64,000 nucleotides of DNA from Phallus indusiatus (GCA_027605045.1 JAQFWX010000014.1:803391-867390), one strand, 5' to 3'. Positions 1 through 12,809 are shown, counted from the stretch's first letter. Made by a program: numbers and translations. The notes: generated by a model not told the origin, from the sequence alone.

Positions 1-315
1 AGTCTCTTCTGACAACTTTTCCGGCTGTGGGTAAACAAACCTTGAATCCAACAAACACAGTATTTCCATGGTATATGACTAGTTGAAAACGGCGAGGGAA
101 GGTTTTCAAAAGTAATCGTCAGTGACCATCGCAGTATCAGTTGAAGAACCGGATCATGTGCATGAAAATTTAAATGTAAATAAAATATGAAAACCTTAAT
201 CCCCTTTCAAGCGCTGAAGATGAACGTACCGGAATAGACAAAGGAGTTGTATTGCCAATGTTTTTACGGTGTACCTAACACCTCATTCGATTCGATTTAG
301 TGCCTGTCAACTTAA
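1..315. other. Left flank of KDZ element, no gene seen
   Basis: No convincing coding segment or RNA gene is visible. The last eight bases (308-315, CAACTTAA) are the left copy of the target-site duplication of the KDZ transposon. Confidence 0.5.
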
Positions 316-1066
316 CACCTATAGTACCCACACGTGACTATACTGTTAGACCGTGTCACGGACTGTGTGACCACATCTAATAAGATACTGACCCCGCGAA
401 ATCTCTAACCTGCGAAATATTGTGTGAACTACTGTAGGTGTTTTCGCAAACTTCAACGAAATTTTACCTTGAAGAAAAATTTATTATTTTACATCAAAAT
501 ATATTAATTTCTATTGATAAAATAATATTTTTCTTGAGATCTCATTGGCTCTTATTGAGCGTCCCCTGTCAAACACTGACGTGTTCGTCACCTGATATGC
601 CGATCGTCGCCGACGTCACACAAATCACACATCACGTCGGCCACGTCATCCCCCCCATCATTGCGCCCCCTCGTCGTCGTCGTCGTCTCCCACAGCGACG
701 ACGCTATCCACTCTTCCACATCATCATTTCCCTTCAAGTTTTTTTCTTTATCTTACCATCAACAATCACGACTAAATCAACCCGGCGTCATCGTCTTTGC
801 CATCGTCTTCGTCGCTATCACTGTCACCCAACGGCGGTGACGCCACTCACTCTTCCACCCATCGCTTTCCTCCCAATTTCTTCCTTATTTCACCGGCAAA
901 ACTGAATCTCTGGCATCACGCCATCATCTTCCACCCCAACCCTTGTCGTCGTCATCCTCCTATCCCGGCCTTCGTCGTCGTCATCCTCCTGTGGCGGTGA
1001 CGCCACCCTTCCACGCCATCCATTTCCCCTAACGACGGCCTCGTTTTATACAACTTTACTTTCTTC
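316..1066 (+). repeat. Left terminal inverted repeat of KDZ element
   Basis: This 751-bp arm matches the reverse complement of 8502-9252. Open frames of 155 and 67 codons within it are repeated identically in the other arm. It contains CGT/GTC trinucleotide runs (around 670-690) and AT-rich tracts. The frames are treated as repeat sequence, not genes. Transposase binding sites are expected here. Confidence 0.93.
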
Positions 1067-1448
1067 GCTGGTAACAAGTATGACCATTTGCTGAATCTTT
1101 TACGCCATTTTCCCTGCCCTTGTTTTGTCGTTGTCGTTGCGGTTGTGCCATCCTTACCGTTGTCTCCCACTCATTTTTCTCTTTTTTTTTTCTTTTTTTT
1201 TGTTTAAACCATGTAGTATATTATGATCATTTCGTTTTGCGATTCTTCATCATGCTTTGCTACATCCTGGTGCCGTTCCATCATCCAGTGTATTGTACTT
1301 TGCAGTTTTTCACCAATGCCACCCTTTCCTTCCCATATCAAATGTCGAGCGCAATGAGATTTATGATGGCCCTACTTATGTACAAAAGACAGGTGCTCAT
1401 TACTTCGTTGCTTAAGTATTCTGTCACAGATCAAGTATTCGGGGTGAA

Positions 1449-2843
1449 TCAATCATCATCACTGACATGCTCAGCCGTGATGTTTTTTCTGGGACGCTTC
1501 TGCGTCTGACAAATATCCTCGTCCTCATCCTCGTCCTCGTCTTCTCTAGGCTTCCTTCTTTTCTTCCCAGCGTCACTTCTTTTCTTTCGCTTTCGTTGAG
1601 GAGGTTTGTCGTTCGAGAGATGCTCCATGTATTGTTGCCTACGCAATTCTTTTTCCTTGTCGTCTAGTTTCCTCCAGTAACATTTTCCTGTCGATAATGC
1701 AGCAAAAATGACTTTTAGATCTCGCAGTCCAAGGTCGTTCGGGTCGAAGACTTTATTCGGCCAACCTTCGAGGACGACGCCATGTTCGTTCACAATATGT
1801 TCTTCATACTTTTTCCATCGCATCTTCACCTCCGAGTCATTTGTAATCTTGCCTGTAATGAAACTTAGTATTTTAGTATCATCATTTAAAAATATAAACT
1901 CACATAAACCGGCGACTATAATTGCACGAATCTCTGCCTTTAACTTCGTACGACGCTCAGCGTCATTTTTTGCCAATCCTACAATATTAAGACAGCAGCG
2001 GAGAAAAAAACGTTAAACAGATACCTTTGAGACCTAACATAGCAAATGCATCCATTTTAAGACAAAGATCTTCAGCAGTTATACCCAAGTGACTGTCAAG
2101 AAAATTGGCAGTGTTGTCATTGACGTAGAAGTCGGGAGGAGATGGGAATTCAGGAGAGACGCGGGCTGTGACAAATAAAGACGTCGTCTGACATCGGATG
2201 TCCATGTCCATCAACTGTAAATATACAATCAATAGAGATTAAAACGTCATAATCATAAAAACACAAACTGTTTTTTTGACGGCATTCACTGTGTTTCTAA
2301 TGTCACGATCTCGAGCTATACCATGCATCCTCAAGCCTCTTTTTTTGCATTTACGCATTTCTTCAAGGCACTGTTTCATCTCTTGAAGTTTTTCTTCCGG
2401 TACGCCATCACATGTGACTGCGTTTTTCGCGATTTCCTGAAGTGCTTGTAAACGCTTCTTCTCACTTGATGGGAGACCTAGTAACCAAAAAATGTAGTGT
2501 GTGAATGTATGTAGGAAAAAAATAAAAAAGTACCTTCATTGATTCGAAAAGACTGCATATGGACAAGAGCATTCCATTTATTTACTGAACGCTGAGTTTG
2601 TTTGAGTGTAGTTAGTCGTTGAAGCCGCGCACGCATCCAGGGGAGTTTTTTTCCATGTTTAATGGCCAAATCCCTTGCTACAAGGTCTTGCCTTTCCCAT
2701 TCTTTATCAACGTCAGCCTGTAAACTGAGTGCCTTTTTTCGTGCATTCATTGTAATCTGACTTCGCTCTTCTGTTGTTATTGCTCGATAACGTTTCGCTG
2801 CCAATCGCTGCTTCGACTTAGTAAGATGAGGAGTAAAAGTCAT
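1449..2843 (-). CDS. KDZ accessory gene, basic/acidic-tailed protein
   Basis: This is a multi-exon gene of unknown function at the distal end of the KDZ element. Exon 1 (about 2843-2533) starts MTFTPHLTKSKQ and carries the basic segment AAKRYRAITTEERSQ, then a helical, charged stretch. Further coding pieces follow at about 2470-2270 (KLQEMKQCLEEMRK), about 2220-2025, and a last exon 1976-1449. The last exon ends in a lysine/arginine-rich block (PPQRKRKKRSD), an aspartate/glutamate run and a short basic tail, which suggests a nuclear, nucleic-acid-associated protein. Introns are about 50-60 nt with GT-AG ends, not all resolved. The ATG at 2843 was chosen over an upstream GTG. I do not recognise the family. 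Confidence 0.6.
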
Positions 2844-3117
2844 CACTGTGGAACATTATAGTACGAAAGAGGGGGATAGATCGTGGAGACAGTTGGCATG
2901 AGGGAAAGGTATTTGAGGTAAGAGCACATGAAAAAAAAAAAACCGGCAAGTTCCAAAAAGTCAATCGCGGTGTAAAACGCGGATATATTTTACTATACAA
3001 ACGCGTAATCGCGATGTAACGATGCAAAACATTGATATATTTATGAACAACACAATCGCTTATTCAATCAAAAAAAAATGGAACTACATAATGCAGCATT
3101 ACATGATTTTCACCGTA

Positions 3118-4371
3118 CTATGCAGGGGGAAGAAAGCTGTATTTATCAGGATTTTGAACCATGTCTTCAAGAATACTCTGAAATTCTGCGTCTCCCATAT
3201 CCTGTTCCTCCTCAGTTTGAATAGTCACGGATTTCACAGATTTCACGGTCGTCACTCTTGTTCTTGGAGGTTGATGGTTTGATGTTTGAGGTACAGATAC
3301 ATTTGGCTTTCTGTTACGTGATGCACTGGGGGATTGTATAGGAGTGGGTGAACCTGGTGTAGTCGGCGGCAATGGAACAGTAGATGACAGAAGGGTAGAT
3401 GATGGGGAAAGTGATGGAGACGGAGAAAGTGATGGAAAAGGTGACAGTGGAGCATTAGAAGCCGATTGCCCCGAATCAACCAGCGTGATCGAACGGAGTG
3501 ATTCAGCAAGCGATTTGGTAGGATGGAAAGCATCTGACCAGCCACGCGGGTCCGAAGAAAAAGATGAAGTCTCCGATGAAAACTTTGAATTGAATGTAGA
3601 ATATGGGGAATGCCAAGTTGACGCTGGTGATACCGATGCTGTCGAAGACGGGTGTGTTTCAGCAAAGTTCGGAAAAGATGTGGGTGTTGCTTGGGGCGGT
3701 CTCTTCTTTTGTGGCGTATATGGAGTTGCTGGAGCTGTTGCATCTTTCAATCCTGTCGGGGGGCTGTTGTTTTCTTCAGGAGCAATAGGAATAGGATCCT
3801 GTAAAGCTTGCTTGGTAAAAATCTAAAAGTATATAAATATCTTACAGCATCAAAGCCTGCACGACGGGGAAAGTCTTGTTGGTATTTAAGAAGTAATCTA
3901 GCTAGCTGTCTTCTTGTGTCTTCAAACAAACTTGTTACCTCAGAGAGTTGATGGAAGGCACGAGGTATGTTCCAAATCATATTTCCATGCAAAATGCCCT
4001 CCGTTGATAGCAGTTGACTGGGGTTTGACTCTGGTTTGACTTCAATGACAATTGTTAGTGTATCTTCATAACGTTCTTTATATTTGGCCTAAAAATATGT
4101 TAATATCATTAGTTTATGAAAAGTTTATGCTTACTAGTCCATGCAAAAGGTTTGATGTGAATTTCCGCTGAGCTTTACGCTCGTTTTTGTTGACGATGTA
4201 GGCTGGATGGACATGACGGGTGTTGATGAAATCCGATCCATCGTCAGCCATCCTCTGTAAGCATTTCAAAAATTTAAGAGAGCTGTCTTCTGAAGTTATG
4301 TTTGACAGATCGGGACCGAACAGAGATTGCACGGATTCGTGAGACCACCCTGAACTGCGAAAGGGGGGCAT
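3118..4371 (-). CDS. KDZ accessory gene with N-terminal IEVK motif and Ser/Pro-rich tail
   Basis: This second accessory gene of the KDZ element has at least three exons. Exon 1 starts MPPFRSSGWSHESVQ at 4371. The next exon (about 4090-3855) encodes TIVIEVKPESNP and ends in a helical segment with EDTRRQLARLLLKYQ. The last exon (3826-3118) is a long serine/proline/threonine-rich region (SPFPSLSPSPSLSPSS) ending in an acidic helix and LPPA. An E-x-K core after a hydrophobic strand can occur in PD-(D/E)xK nuclease folds, but I cannot see a complete set of catalytic residues, so function is open. It lies between the transposase (670 bp upstream) and the distal gene (275 bp downstream), all co-oriented. 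Confidence 0.6.
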
Positions 4372-5043
4372 GGATGATGGCAGGGTCGTGGTACTGGTAA
4401 CCTGTCACACAGCATTGGTCACAATATTCATGCATTCAATGTCAACGTTCAACGATTCAAGTGTCCGCTACTGACACTGCCATATGGAGTGAATGTCATA
4501 CAAGAAAATTATTTATGTATTTTAACATATGATAAAAAAAATTAACTCTATATTCGCCCCAAATTAAATGTGGTATATGTCTTACGCAAAATGTGAAACA
4601 GCTCAAATCATGCCAAAGCTCAAGCTCGGTTTTAACATCTCATTCGTGTTTTTATTTGATTAACTTGAATAAAGTGTGATTTCGAATCCAAATTGAGTGT
4701 CAAATGCAAGTATATCACCTATTATGCTCAATCAGGTGTTATCTCAGGTTGTACGACTGTTGAACTGTTGTACTACTTGGGCAATTATATGTGTTCGAGT
4801 TCGGTGTAATTTTTGTACTTGTATATGTCAATTTTGCATGTTTAATAGATCATTCTCAATAATTTCAGACATAAACTGAGCTAAAAAAATACTGAAAGCT
4901 TCATGCGAATATTTTTTATCTCTAGGTATGTTCTTAGGTTGCTTTACTTTTGCTCTCGGATGATCTCGTCCATTCGACACAATCACCACCTGCGTTTTAG
5001 CTGCGATTTATTCATACCAAATAGAAAGACAAAAAAGTGTATT
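4372..5043. other. AT-rich spacer between transposase and accessory gene
   Basis: No coding segment is supported. The spacer follows the transposase stop codon and precedes the next minus-strand gene, so it should hold a terminator for the first and the promoter for the second. Confidence 0.4.
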
Positions 5044-8000
5044 TCATTGTATTGTATCAATAAAAGATAATGCTACATCCATAACATGGTGTGCTCTTTC
5101 GTCATCACTATCATCGACATCATCATCACATTCATTCGTCTCGACATTTGTATCATCACATTCATTCATCTCAATGTTCGTGCTGTTTTCTGTAAATGTT
5201 GTTGGACCTGTGTATCCATCAAGCGATACTAATTCTGTTAAACGTGCTATGTGGGCTCGATTCAAGGATGATAGGTGTTTCAAGTGTTTTGCAGCCTGCG
5301 ATGATAAAAATGGCTGAGTGGGCTTAAGTCTAGATACGAGATTTCGCCATATTTTTTCTTCAGTCAGAACATAAGAATACAACCTTCTGATTTCAACATT
5401 GAGCCTTTTAATTTCCTCCCGCGCACGCTCCAACTTAAAGTAAAGAACACCGGCGGCTCTTTCAGGGCTGCGCATCCACGGAAACGAGGTTGGATTGTAT
5501 TCACTATCACGTAGTAGATCGAATTCGCCAAATGTAACATAGTCCAGTACAGTGTCGATGTCAAGTACAGGACGAGAGAATTTTGGTGCGATCACATTAT
5601 ACTCTGTGATTGCAGTTCGTATGGCTTGGGACCGTGCATTCAACGCTTTGGAAATATGTGTCCGCATTTTTACACCTGTATCCAAAATCAGGATATGTGA
5701 ATTTCGTCAGACTGTCAAAAGGAACACATACCAATTCCAGATTGATGAAGCTTCGTCAATTCGAACAAGCGAGCAACGACCAAACCTTCTAGCTTATTCA
5801 CTGCAGATTGATATTTTGAACGATCAATATTCCCTTCAGCCTCTATCCATTCGGGACTTTGAGGAGTCCATCTATCTGATTCGTTGATATTGAGCTTGGT
5901 TTCCAGGTCATGTATTGCGGTTTGAAGCGTGAGAACTGAATCAAGGCCTTTTGCGCGAGCTTCCTTTAATTGACTCGCCTCAAGCGATCTCGTTGCGGCG
6001 CTTTGTGATTTGTAAAAATTGGGCTGTTCAGCGGTGGAGATAGGTATAGCCACCCATTCGTTCGATTTGGCCTTAAAATAAGCACTATAGGCAGTCAGCG
6101 CAAATGTCATTTTTTAGACAGAGAAAAGCTTACTCCGCTGCTTCTAATTTCTGTAATGTTTGAACATACTCCATGCTTAGCGATTCATATTCAGTGTGTG
6201 TTGGTTTTTTGAGGCCGAGGAGATAGGTCTTCTCTTCGTTCAACCACTGAACGAAGGTATCAGAGGTTGAGATTTTCAGAGTCTCCATTATATCTTCTAA
6301 TGCACTGGTGTTTTCCCGAATGATTCGAAGGGCTTGCTGGTAGTTATTAATTATGAACTGACCTACGTGAGGAATAAATGAATATAGAGCAAAAAGAAAA
6401 CAATTTAACATACTAATTTCGGCATATTTGTCTTTGTTCCATCTATTGAAATGATTGAGAATGGCTTGTCTGCGGTGAAACGTTGTTGCATGGCGTGTGG
6501 GACCAGCGACGGCATTCGACTCGGAGAATACTCGCTCGCAAGTCTCGAAGTCCTCGATACCAGATCCAGGAATATGTAAAGGATGCCAGTCCAACTGGCA
6601 CAGCCGACAGTGTGCATGACCATGAAATGAGCCAACGCAGAACCGAGTGTCGGTGACTGACAATTTCGGTCCAACTTGGGGGCTCCTTGATGCTGTGGTT
6701 GCAAAACCACATCCGATATCATATCCGATTAGAAGATTATTCCCATACGCTTCCACTAATTTATTCACGAGCGCTAATGGATATTTGGCACTAGCCGATG
6801 AGTCAGTTTTAGACTCCGCGTGAAGACTATGTACTCACAGCTCCCCACTGCGAACCATATCGCATAATAATAAAGCAATCCCATGGCGGCAGACTGCAAG
6901 AAAAATCCCTGTCTCATGAAAGACACCCCACATTTTCTTTGTGCTGTCATCCGCAAGGTTAGTCCACCGATCAACACAAGGGGTTGGCGTGTCCATGCCA
7001 TCAGTGGGAGTTCCTTCTGAACTTTCGGGAAAAGACTCCAAGGGTGGCGTTGATGTTTGAGTAAGGGCAGTCTAATTCTGATGTAAGCAATAGGTAGCAG
7101 GTAATGCAACTATGCTTACCTTTGAACGTTTTTTCACTTCATTCTTGAAACCGTCCACATACGCATTAGAGAGATATAAGTCGCAGCTGATTGAGCGATT
7201 GTCTGGGCGCTCGATATATTCAGACACGATGAGATTGCCATTATCATCATGTCTACGAACGGCCTTGGGCATGCGGCGGAGAGAGTTGTTTCCATCGAGG
7301 GCAATGAGCATAGAGTATTTTAAAGAAGGTTCATTTGGTGTTTTGAACGTGCATGCAGGACAAGCGTTTTTTAGGCGCCAATCGACCGTGTCACGTTCTA
7401 GCTCGGCCTGTAGCCGCTGTGAAGTTCGGGCAACTATCTCAAGATAGGCATCGAATGCTGAAGAAAACTTTGTCCGTAGGGTAGAAATATAGCCCTTCTG
7501 AATTGTAGTTGTTAGCGAAAGGAGAGTTTACAAGATAAAGGAAGACATACCTGTTGCAAGTCACAGAGACCACGAATAAAGCGCTGGATACTGAGTTGGG
7601 AACAGCGACTATTCAGAACCCGAAATAATTCTAGGACTTGGACAGAGAAAGCGCAAGAGGGTTTGACCGGAGAGCTGCCCATATAGCCGTACTGAAGCAT
7701 CGTTGGGATTATAGGTATCCCTTGAGTCTTAGGAAATCGACGTATTCGATTACCTGTATGATATAAAGTTAGTTTCCGTTCCTTTCAACATATACAATCT
7801 GATACACACCAAACAAATCATAAACCCTCACAGGAGCATAAAACTCTCCCTTATATGTTTGGGAATCAAATGCAGGCGCACCCTTACTATCCCATTGAAG
7901 ATACGCATCCGTCATGGTCGTATAGAGTTTTGACCATGCTTCTTGTTGACAAAGAATGCGGTCTTTGCGAATACGATAATCAATACGTTTATATCTGTCT

Positions 8001-8493
8001 TTGAAAGTTAAATCAAATTTGTTAGTGAGAAATCAACCGTGCCATACCTTGACTTCGCTCCTATCTGAATATCGATGTTGTTATTACGCACTTCATCCAT
8101 CAAACCACTGATGATATTGACAAGAGGTTCGGATTCCGACAGAACCCAGTTTGCAGACGAAGTGACATCCATCTCACTCCAGTCATTTTCTTCTTCATTC
8201 TGAACTTCCCAGATTACTCCAGACCGCTCAGTGAGGCTACGGAGAATGTCACGCTCCTGAAGTGAGGATTCTGGTATTTACGACAATGAACATCAGGTGT
8301 TAGCAAGGAAAAAGAGAACATTACTTTGAAGAGTACGCAAGATAGCGACGGTTCGTTCTTTACGAGCTTTTGCTATTTCATAGGGAGTTCGATTTGAATG
8401 TATGGCTTTGGGCCTCCCGGTAGAGTCGAATGTTAACGTTGTTCCACGGACACGACGGAGAACTGCGAGTTTGGTGGAATTTGATTTTGGCAT
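5044..8493 (-). CDS. KDZ transposase with CxC1-type cysteine cluster
   Basis: The multi-exon transposase should cut and rejoin the element ends. Exon 1 starts MPKSNSTKLAVLRR at 8493. A CxC1-like region follows: SSPVKPSCAFSVQVLELF near 7690-7640 and the pair CPAC near 7360, then ALDGNNSLRRM near 7300. The catalytic core shows CVDRW near 6980, KKMWGVFHETGIFL near 6940-6895, LLIGYDIGCGF near 6735-6705, GSFHGHAHC near 6635, and CERVFSES near 6540. The conserved D (CVDRW), D (YDIGC) and E (CERVFSES) fit the acidic triad of this superfamily. The C-terminal exons (about 6110-5044) are helical and end in an acidic stretch. Introns are short with GT-AG ends; exon edges are partly unresolved. I saw no internal stop within the exons read. 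Confidence 0.88.
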
Positions 8494-8501
8494 GAAGGTG
8501 T

Positions 8502-9252
8502 GAAGAAAGTAAAGTTGTATAAAACGAGGCCGTCGTTAGGGGAAATGGATGGCGTGGAAGGGTGGCGTCACCGCCACAGGAGGATGACGACGACGAAGGC
8601 CGGGATAGGAGGATGACGACGACAAGGGTTGGGGTGGAAGATGATGGCGTGATGCCAGAGATTCAGTTTTGCCGGTGAAATAAGGAAGAAATTGGGAGGA
8701 AAGCGATGGGTGGAAGAGTGAGTGGCGTCACCGCCGTTGGGTGACAGTGATAGCGACGAAGACGATGGCAAAGACGATGACGCCGGGTTGATTTAGTCGT
8801 GATTGTTGATGGTAAGATAAAGAAAAAAACTTGAAGGGAAATGATGATGTGGAAGAGTGGATAGCGTCGTCGCTGTGGGAGACGACGACGACGACGAGGG
8901 GGCGCAATGATGGGGGGGATGACGTGGCCGACGTGATGTGTGATTTGTGTGACGTCGGCGACGATCGGCATATCAGGTGACGAACACGTCAGTGTTTGAC
9001 AGGGGACGCTCAATAAGAGCCAATGAGATCTCAAGAAAAATATTATTTTATCAATAGAAATTAATATATTTTGATGTAAAATAATAAATTTTTCTTCAAG
9101 GTAAAATTTCGTTGAAGTTTGCGAAAACACCTACAGTAGTTCACACAATATTTCGCAGGTTAGAGATTTCGCGGGGTCAGTATCTTATTAGATGTGGTCA
9201 CACAGTCCGTGACACGGTCTAACAGTATAGTCACGTGTGGGTACTATAGGTG
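8502..9252 (-). repeat. Right terminal inverted repeat of KDZ element
   Basis: This 751-bp arm is the reverse complement of 316-1066. The transposase start codon (8493) lies nine bases inside its inner edge, so the arm must supply most of the transposase promoter and 5' leader. The outer end abuts the right target duplication at 9253-9260. Confidence 0.93.
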
Positions 9253-9414
9253 CAACTTAATTGAGTGATTGAACTTTGAAGGTTCTCCGTGTGCTGATAG
9301 TCGATTCAATGCGAGTCATTGACTACATACGATGATGATGCGAATCGGATGCCAGCTTTGATGGATCAGAGATATGTAAAACCGAAATTGTTACTTGTAT
9401 GTACTAAGGTCTGA

Positions 9415-10744
9415 TCACGTGTCGTCTACATCCAGCTTCTCCGTGTCACTTTCAAATTTTTGTTGGCTGAGTACGGTGACAGCGAGATGAGGTGGCAACT
9501 GCGGGAAATCGGTGAGTTCGGTGATTTCCATGATTTCCATGGGATTGTGAATATCACAAATCCCAGAACTTCCATCTAGCGTCCAATCCTCCAATTTGAC
9601 CGTCCGTATTGTTGGGTTTTTTTAACACGACCGTCGTAGCAGAAGTGGAGCAGAAGGCAAAGCAGAAGGCAAAACCGATGTCACAGTCACACTAGTGACA
9701 AGAGCATGTTTGTAGCTTCCAATTGTTCAAGTTGCTCTGTGGAGACAGCGTTCGAGAGGAAACTACCATGCTGTTTTTTATCCTCGTTCCCATGTACATT
9801 TTCCGTTAAGGATAGGTTCCGTCATGTTCATTTGGTCATGTATTAGCTCCGGCAGTTCCGATAAATCGGTTTAGCGCTCCAGAATTCAGATTTGGCAGGC
9901 CGCGGTCGCGTCTTATTCTACAACGGCGAAGATTATACTCGCAAGATTTGTATCTTTATGATATTCTGGCTTATGCTGACGTATAATCTTCAAAGTTTCA
10001 TGAACACAACGGGTCGCCGCAGTCTAGTATGATCAATACATCCATTTGTGGAACGTTTTAAGAAGGCAAAGAAGGCAGTGCTTTAGGAAGCAGAATGCGT
10101 TTAAGTTGATGCGGTATCGTACTCATCAATGGTTCCGCTTCTACTTCTCTGTGGAAAGTTCCATTGCTCTCGAGATTTTCAAAAAGTTTATCTTGTTCGT
10201 GTTTCATCCAGCTGGATCGCCGTGTTGCGACGGCGTTTGTGACTCCACCATGGGCCACCAATAACCTTTGAGTCCATCTATGTTATGGTCAGCATTCTGC
10301 AGAGTCGTGACCAGCGGAAGGCATGTATTTTCGTGTCATGTTTGATCTTGTATCGCTGAACTTTTGTAACAGGTTTTTAAAATAAGGGATACAATTTGGT
10401 TGATTACCAGTATCTTGGAAATCGAAAACCTTTAGTATGCTTCGGTTCCGAATACTTCTGGAACAACCGGGAAAGGGCAACGGTCATGTGATGATGGAAA
10501 TTACTGACTGAAAAAGTTGATCTTGCCATGTCGGGGCTTAAGGCTCATGAACTTGACAATACGAGCGTAAGCGGTTGAACTGTTCTCCATCGTCGTCGTT
10601 TTTTTGATGAGCTTTGCGGGGAAACAGTTGAGCACCGACTTTCAAATTTGCTTGATACAGATTTTGATGTATGTACAGCCCGAATTGGTGAAGGCCTGTG
10701 ACCCCAACTAGTAAAACATCATCATCATCCGAATCATTCATCAT
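9415..10744 (-). CDS. Possible host gene next to the KDZ insertion, unresolved
   Basis: Three minus-strand pieces look coding: 10744-10538 (acidic start MMNDSDDDDVLLVG), 10261-10058 (MVAHGGVTNAVATRRSSW) and 9540-9415 (ending EKLDVDDT before a TGA). They may be exons of one gene or unrelated chance frames. I could not join them by convincing splice sites and recognise no family. Functional assignment is not possible. Confidence 0.22.
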
Positions 10745-11174
10745 CTAATCAGGTTCAGGGAGGTTACGCGCTATTTGGACTGCTTAAGCACGTTATAGGC
10801 ATTCGAATATGAGATCTGTCAAGGGCCACCAGGTTCCTAACCAGTGAAAGTCAACGATCCACCAGCATTTGTTAGATCCAGCATTTGAATTTTTTTAAAC
10901 TGCTAGGACTCAGTGTATACTCAGAACTCTGGGTTATATCTCAAGACAGGAAACAAGCAACACGAACGTTATTGCACATTAGTTGAACCGAGTGCAGAGG
11001 GTTGACGGGGTGAGCTCTTGTTGATGTAGTTATCTGGCAAGCAGTCCTGGTCGGGAATATCTGTACCATCTCAACTGGTGTGCATCATGTTAGGAGTAAT
11101 ACATAGTCAATGTCGGCGGTACGATACTAGGATGAAGAGATGACGGGAAAAAATGTAAGAATCTAATTGGTGCA
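10745..11174. other. Intergenic, nothing recognised
   Basis: I see no convincing coding segment, RNA gene or repeat here. It lies downstream of the first DUF6533 gene. Confidence 0.35.
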
Positions 11175-12809
11175 CTATTGGTGCACTGCCTCGTCATCGT
11201 CTGCATCATGTCCAAAATCAGAATAATGATAGGGCACCGAGAGTTCATCAGTTCCAGACGCAAGAAAAGACCGAACACCTTGAACAAATGTCAGCCGCGT
11301 GTCAGCGGACGGTACGCTATCGTTCACTCCCAATTGTTTCGCCGCCGCAGCGCGAATATTTAGGATAAGGCGAGTACTCTTGAGTCTCTTAGTCAGTATA
11401 CTGTAATGCGCTTAACATCGGCTATACCCACAGCGATCGAGAAACTGACGGAAGACCATCTACAGGTTGTCAAGTTACATTATATACCACTGAAATCGGC
11501 AGATCGTAGGAATCGTAGCTCACAAAATAATGGGTAGCCCAGAAGTACCAGTCAGCCACGGCGGCTGGATAACGGCTATAAGTAGACCGCCTGATACTGT
11601 TTTGAGCACTTTCGTAGATTAAGATAATTTTGGTGCGTACATAAGTTTGAAAAGTAGCTCCATAAACCATCACGAGTTAGAGTTATGGCCAGATCACCGG
11701 GGACGTCGAATATCCAGTCGGAGAATGCTTTTTTCAATACCAGCGACACTAAGATAGCCTGAAATACAATTTCTGGGAGGCTTATAAAGTTGTAAGATTT
11801 TATTATGTGTTTGATCTTCCGCCGAAGAATAATGGAAACACGTACACGAAAAATAAATTTGATAATCCATTGGGTATTGAAATCAACTGGTACACCCAAC
11901 CGAAGGTAAGTCCATAGGTTGACAAGTATCCATCGATTACTTCATCTGAATCTGGGGACAACTTGAGGTCAAACATTGTAATTAAGATTAAGTTGAATGG
12001 TGACCGTCCATACTACTTGCTAAAGGATCAACACCGAAGAGTATTATGAAGGAAACAATTGCAACAGTCATTTCGCAAAGGAAAAGGCAAGCCAAGATAC
12101 GTGTAAGAAACGTGGAGCTGTGATATGAACTGCCGCTGACATACAGGGCGACGGCTGCAGTTGGACATGTTAGGCTTTGAGGGAGATATGAAGGTGTCGA
12201 GATCTGACAAGCTTACTTCTTTTGATGAAAAGTATTTCGGTAAAAACCAATATAACAAACCAAGGAATGATATAGAGAATGTGAGTCCCGTCAAGATTCA
12301 AAGTCTGAATCGGTGTGGGGTTCAGAAATTGCCAGTCGGACACCGGTACCAGTGAAGAAAGCGAAGGAGAGATAATATTATTATTATTATTATGTATCAG
12401 AAAAAAGTTGATGCAAGATAATGCACTAAGAGTAAATGTTAGATAGACTATTATGATGCGTTATGGCAGTGGACATACACAAGAGCGAATGGTAAGTAGC
12501 GCGTGATCAGGTAGAATAAAGTCGTCCAATTGGCCTTTCTATGGTAACTAGCGTTTTCTTAATCCAAGTGGAATGTATCGGAAATAAACAAAAAACTTAC
12601 AACCACACGTATGTAACCTAAAATCGGGTTTTGAATGATAGTGCACAGGATTGCAGACGCAGTCTTATTACCTCTGTAGATAGGGAATCCATGAAATCAC
12701 ATAGCAACAAAGTTGTCACTGCGACTAGAACAAAAGAAAATTAGTTAAAAAAATGACAAGTTGATAAAGTACACTGACTCGAACCGTATCCGCTGGCTGA
12801 CACTGGCAT
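11175..12809 (-). CDS. DUF6533-type membrane protein, unit 1, minus-strand copy (A)
   Basis: This intron-rich gene encodes a polytopic membrane protein of the DUF6533 type, common in agaricomycetes and of unknown function. From the start (ATG 12809, MPVSASGYGS) the exons give AVTTLLLCDF (first helix), VTYVW, NWTTLFYLITRYLPFAL, IIPWFVILVFTEILFIKR, RILACLFLCEMTVAIVSF, LPEIVFQAILVSLVLKK followed by LTRDGLWSYFSNL, and the cytosolic tail beginning NIRAAAAKQLG. The tail contains FVQGVRSFLASG and PYHYSDF and stops at 11175. Several splice sites are clear, but the region between the sixth and last exons is not resolved. It is closest to copy C (both have CEMTV and QGVRSFL), consistent with a tandem duplication. 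Confidence 0.7.
12377..12394 (+). repeat. (TTA)n microsatellite
   Basis: About six uninterrupted TTA units lie inside an intron or between exons of the DUF6533 gene A. Nothing else is implied. Confidence 0.6.

Larger units (their letters stand above)
316..9252 (-). mobile_element. Complete KDZ-family DNA transposon (8.9 kb)
   Basis: The element is bounded by 751-bp inverted repeats (316-1066 and 8502-9252) that begin CACCTATAGTACCC. It is flanked by the 8-bp direct repeat CAACTTAA at 308-315 and 9253-9260. Three genes lie between the repeats, all on the minus strand: the KDZ transposase (5044-8493) and two accessory genes (3118-4371 and 1449-2843). An 8-bp duplication and a transposase with GYDIGC and an HxHC zinc motif fit the KDZ superfamily known from fungi and algae. 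Equal arm lengths and an uninterrupted layout suggest a recent and possibly autonomous copy; activity itself cannot be read from sequence. Confidence 0.93.

Noticed and set aside
438..1000. Open frames of 155 and 67 codons in the left KDZ arm, repeated at 8568-9130
   Set aside because: They lie in the terminal inverted repeat, are low-complexity (CGT runs) and have no exon structure or domain; their identity reflects arm identity.
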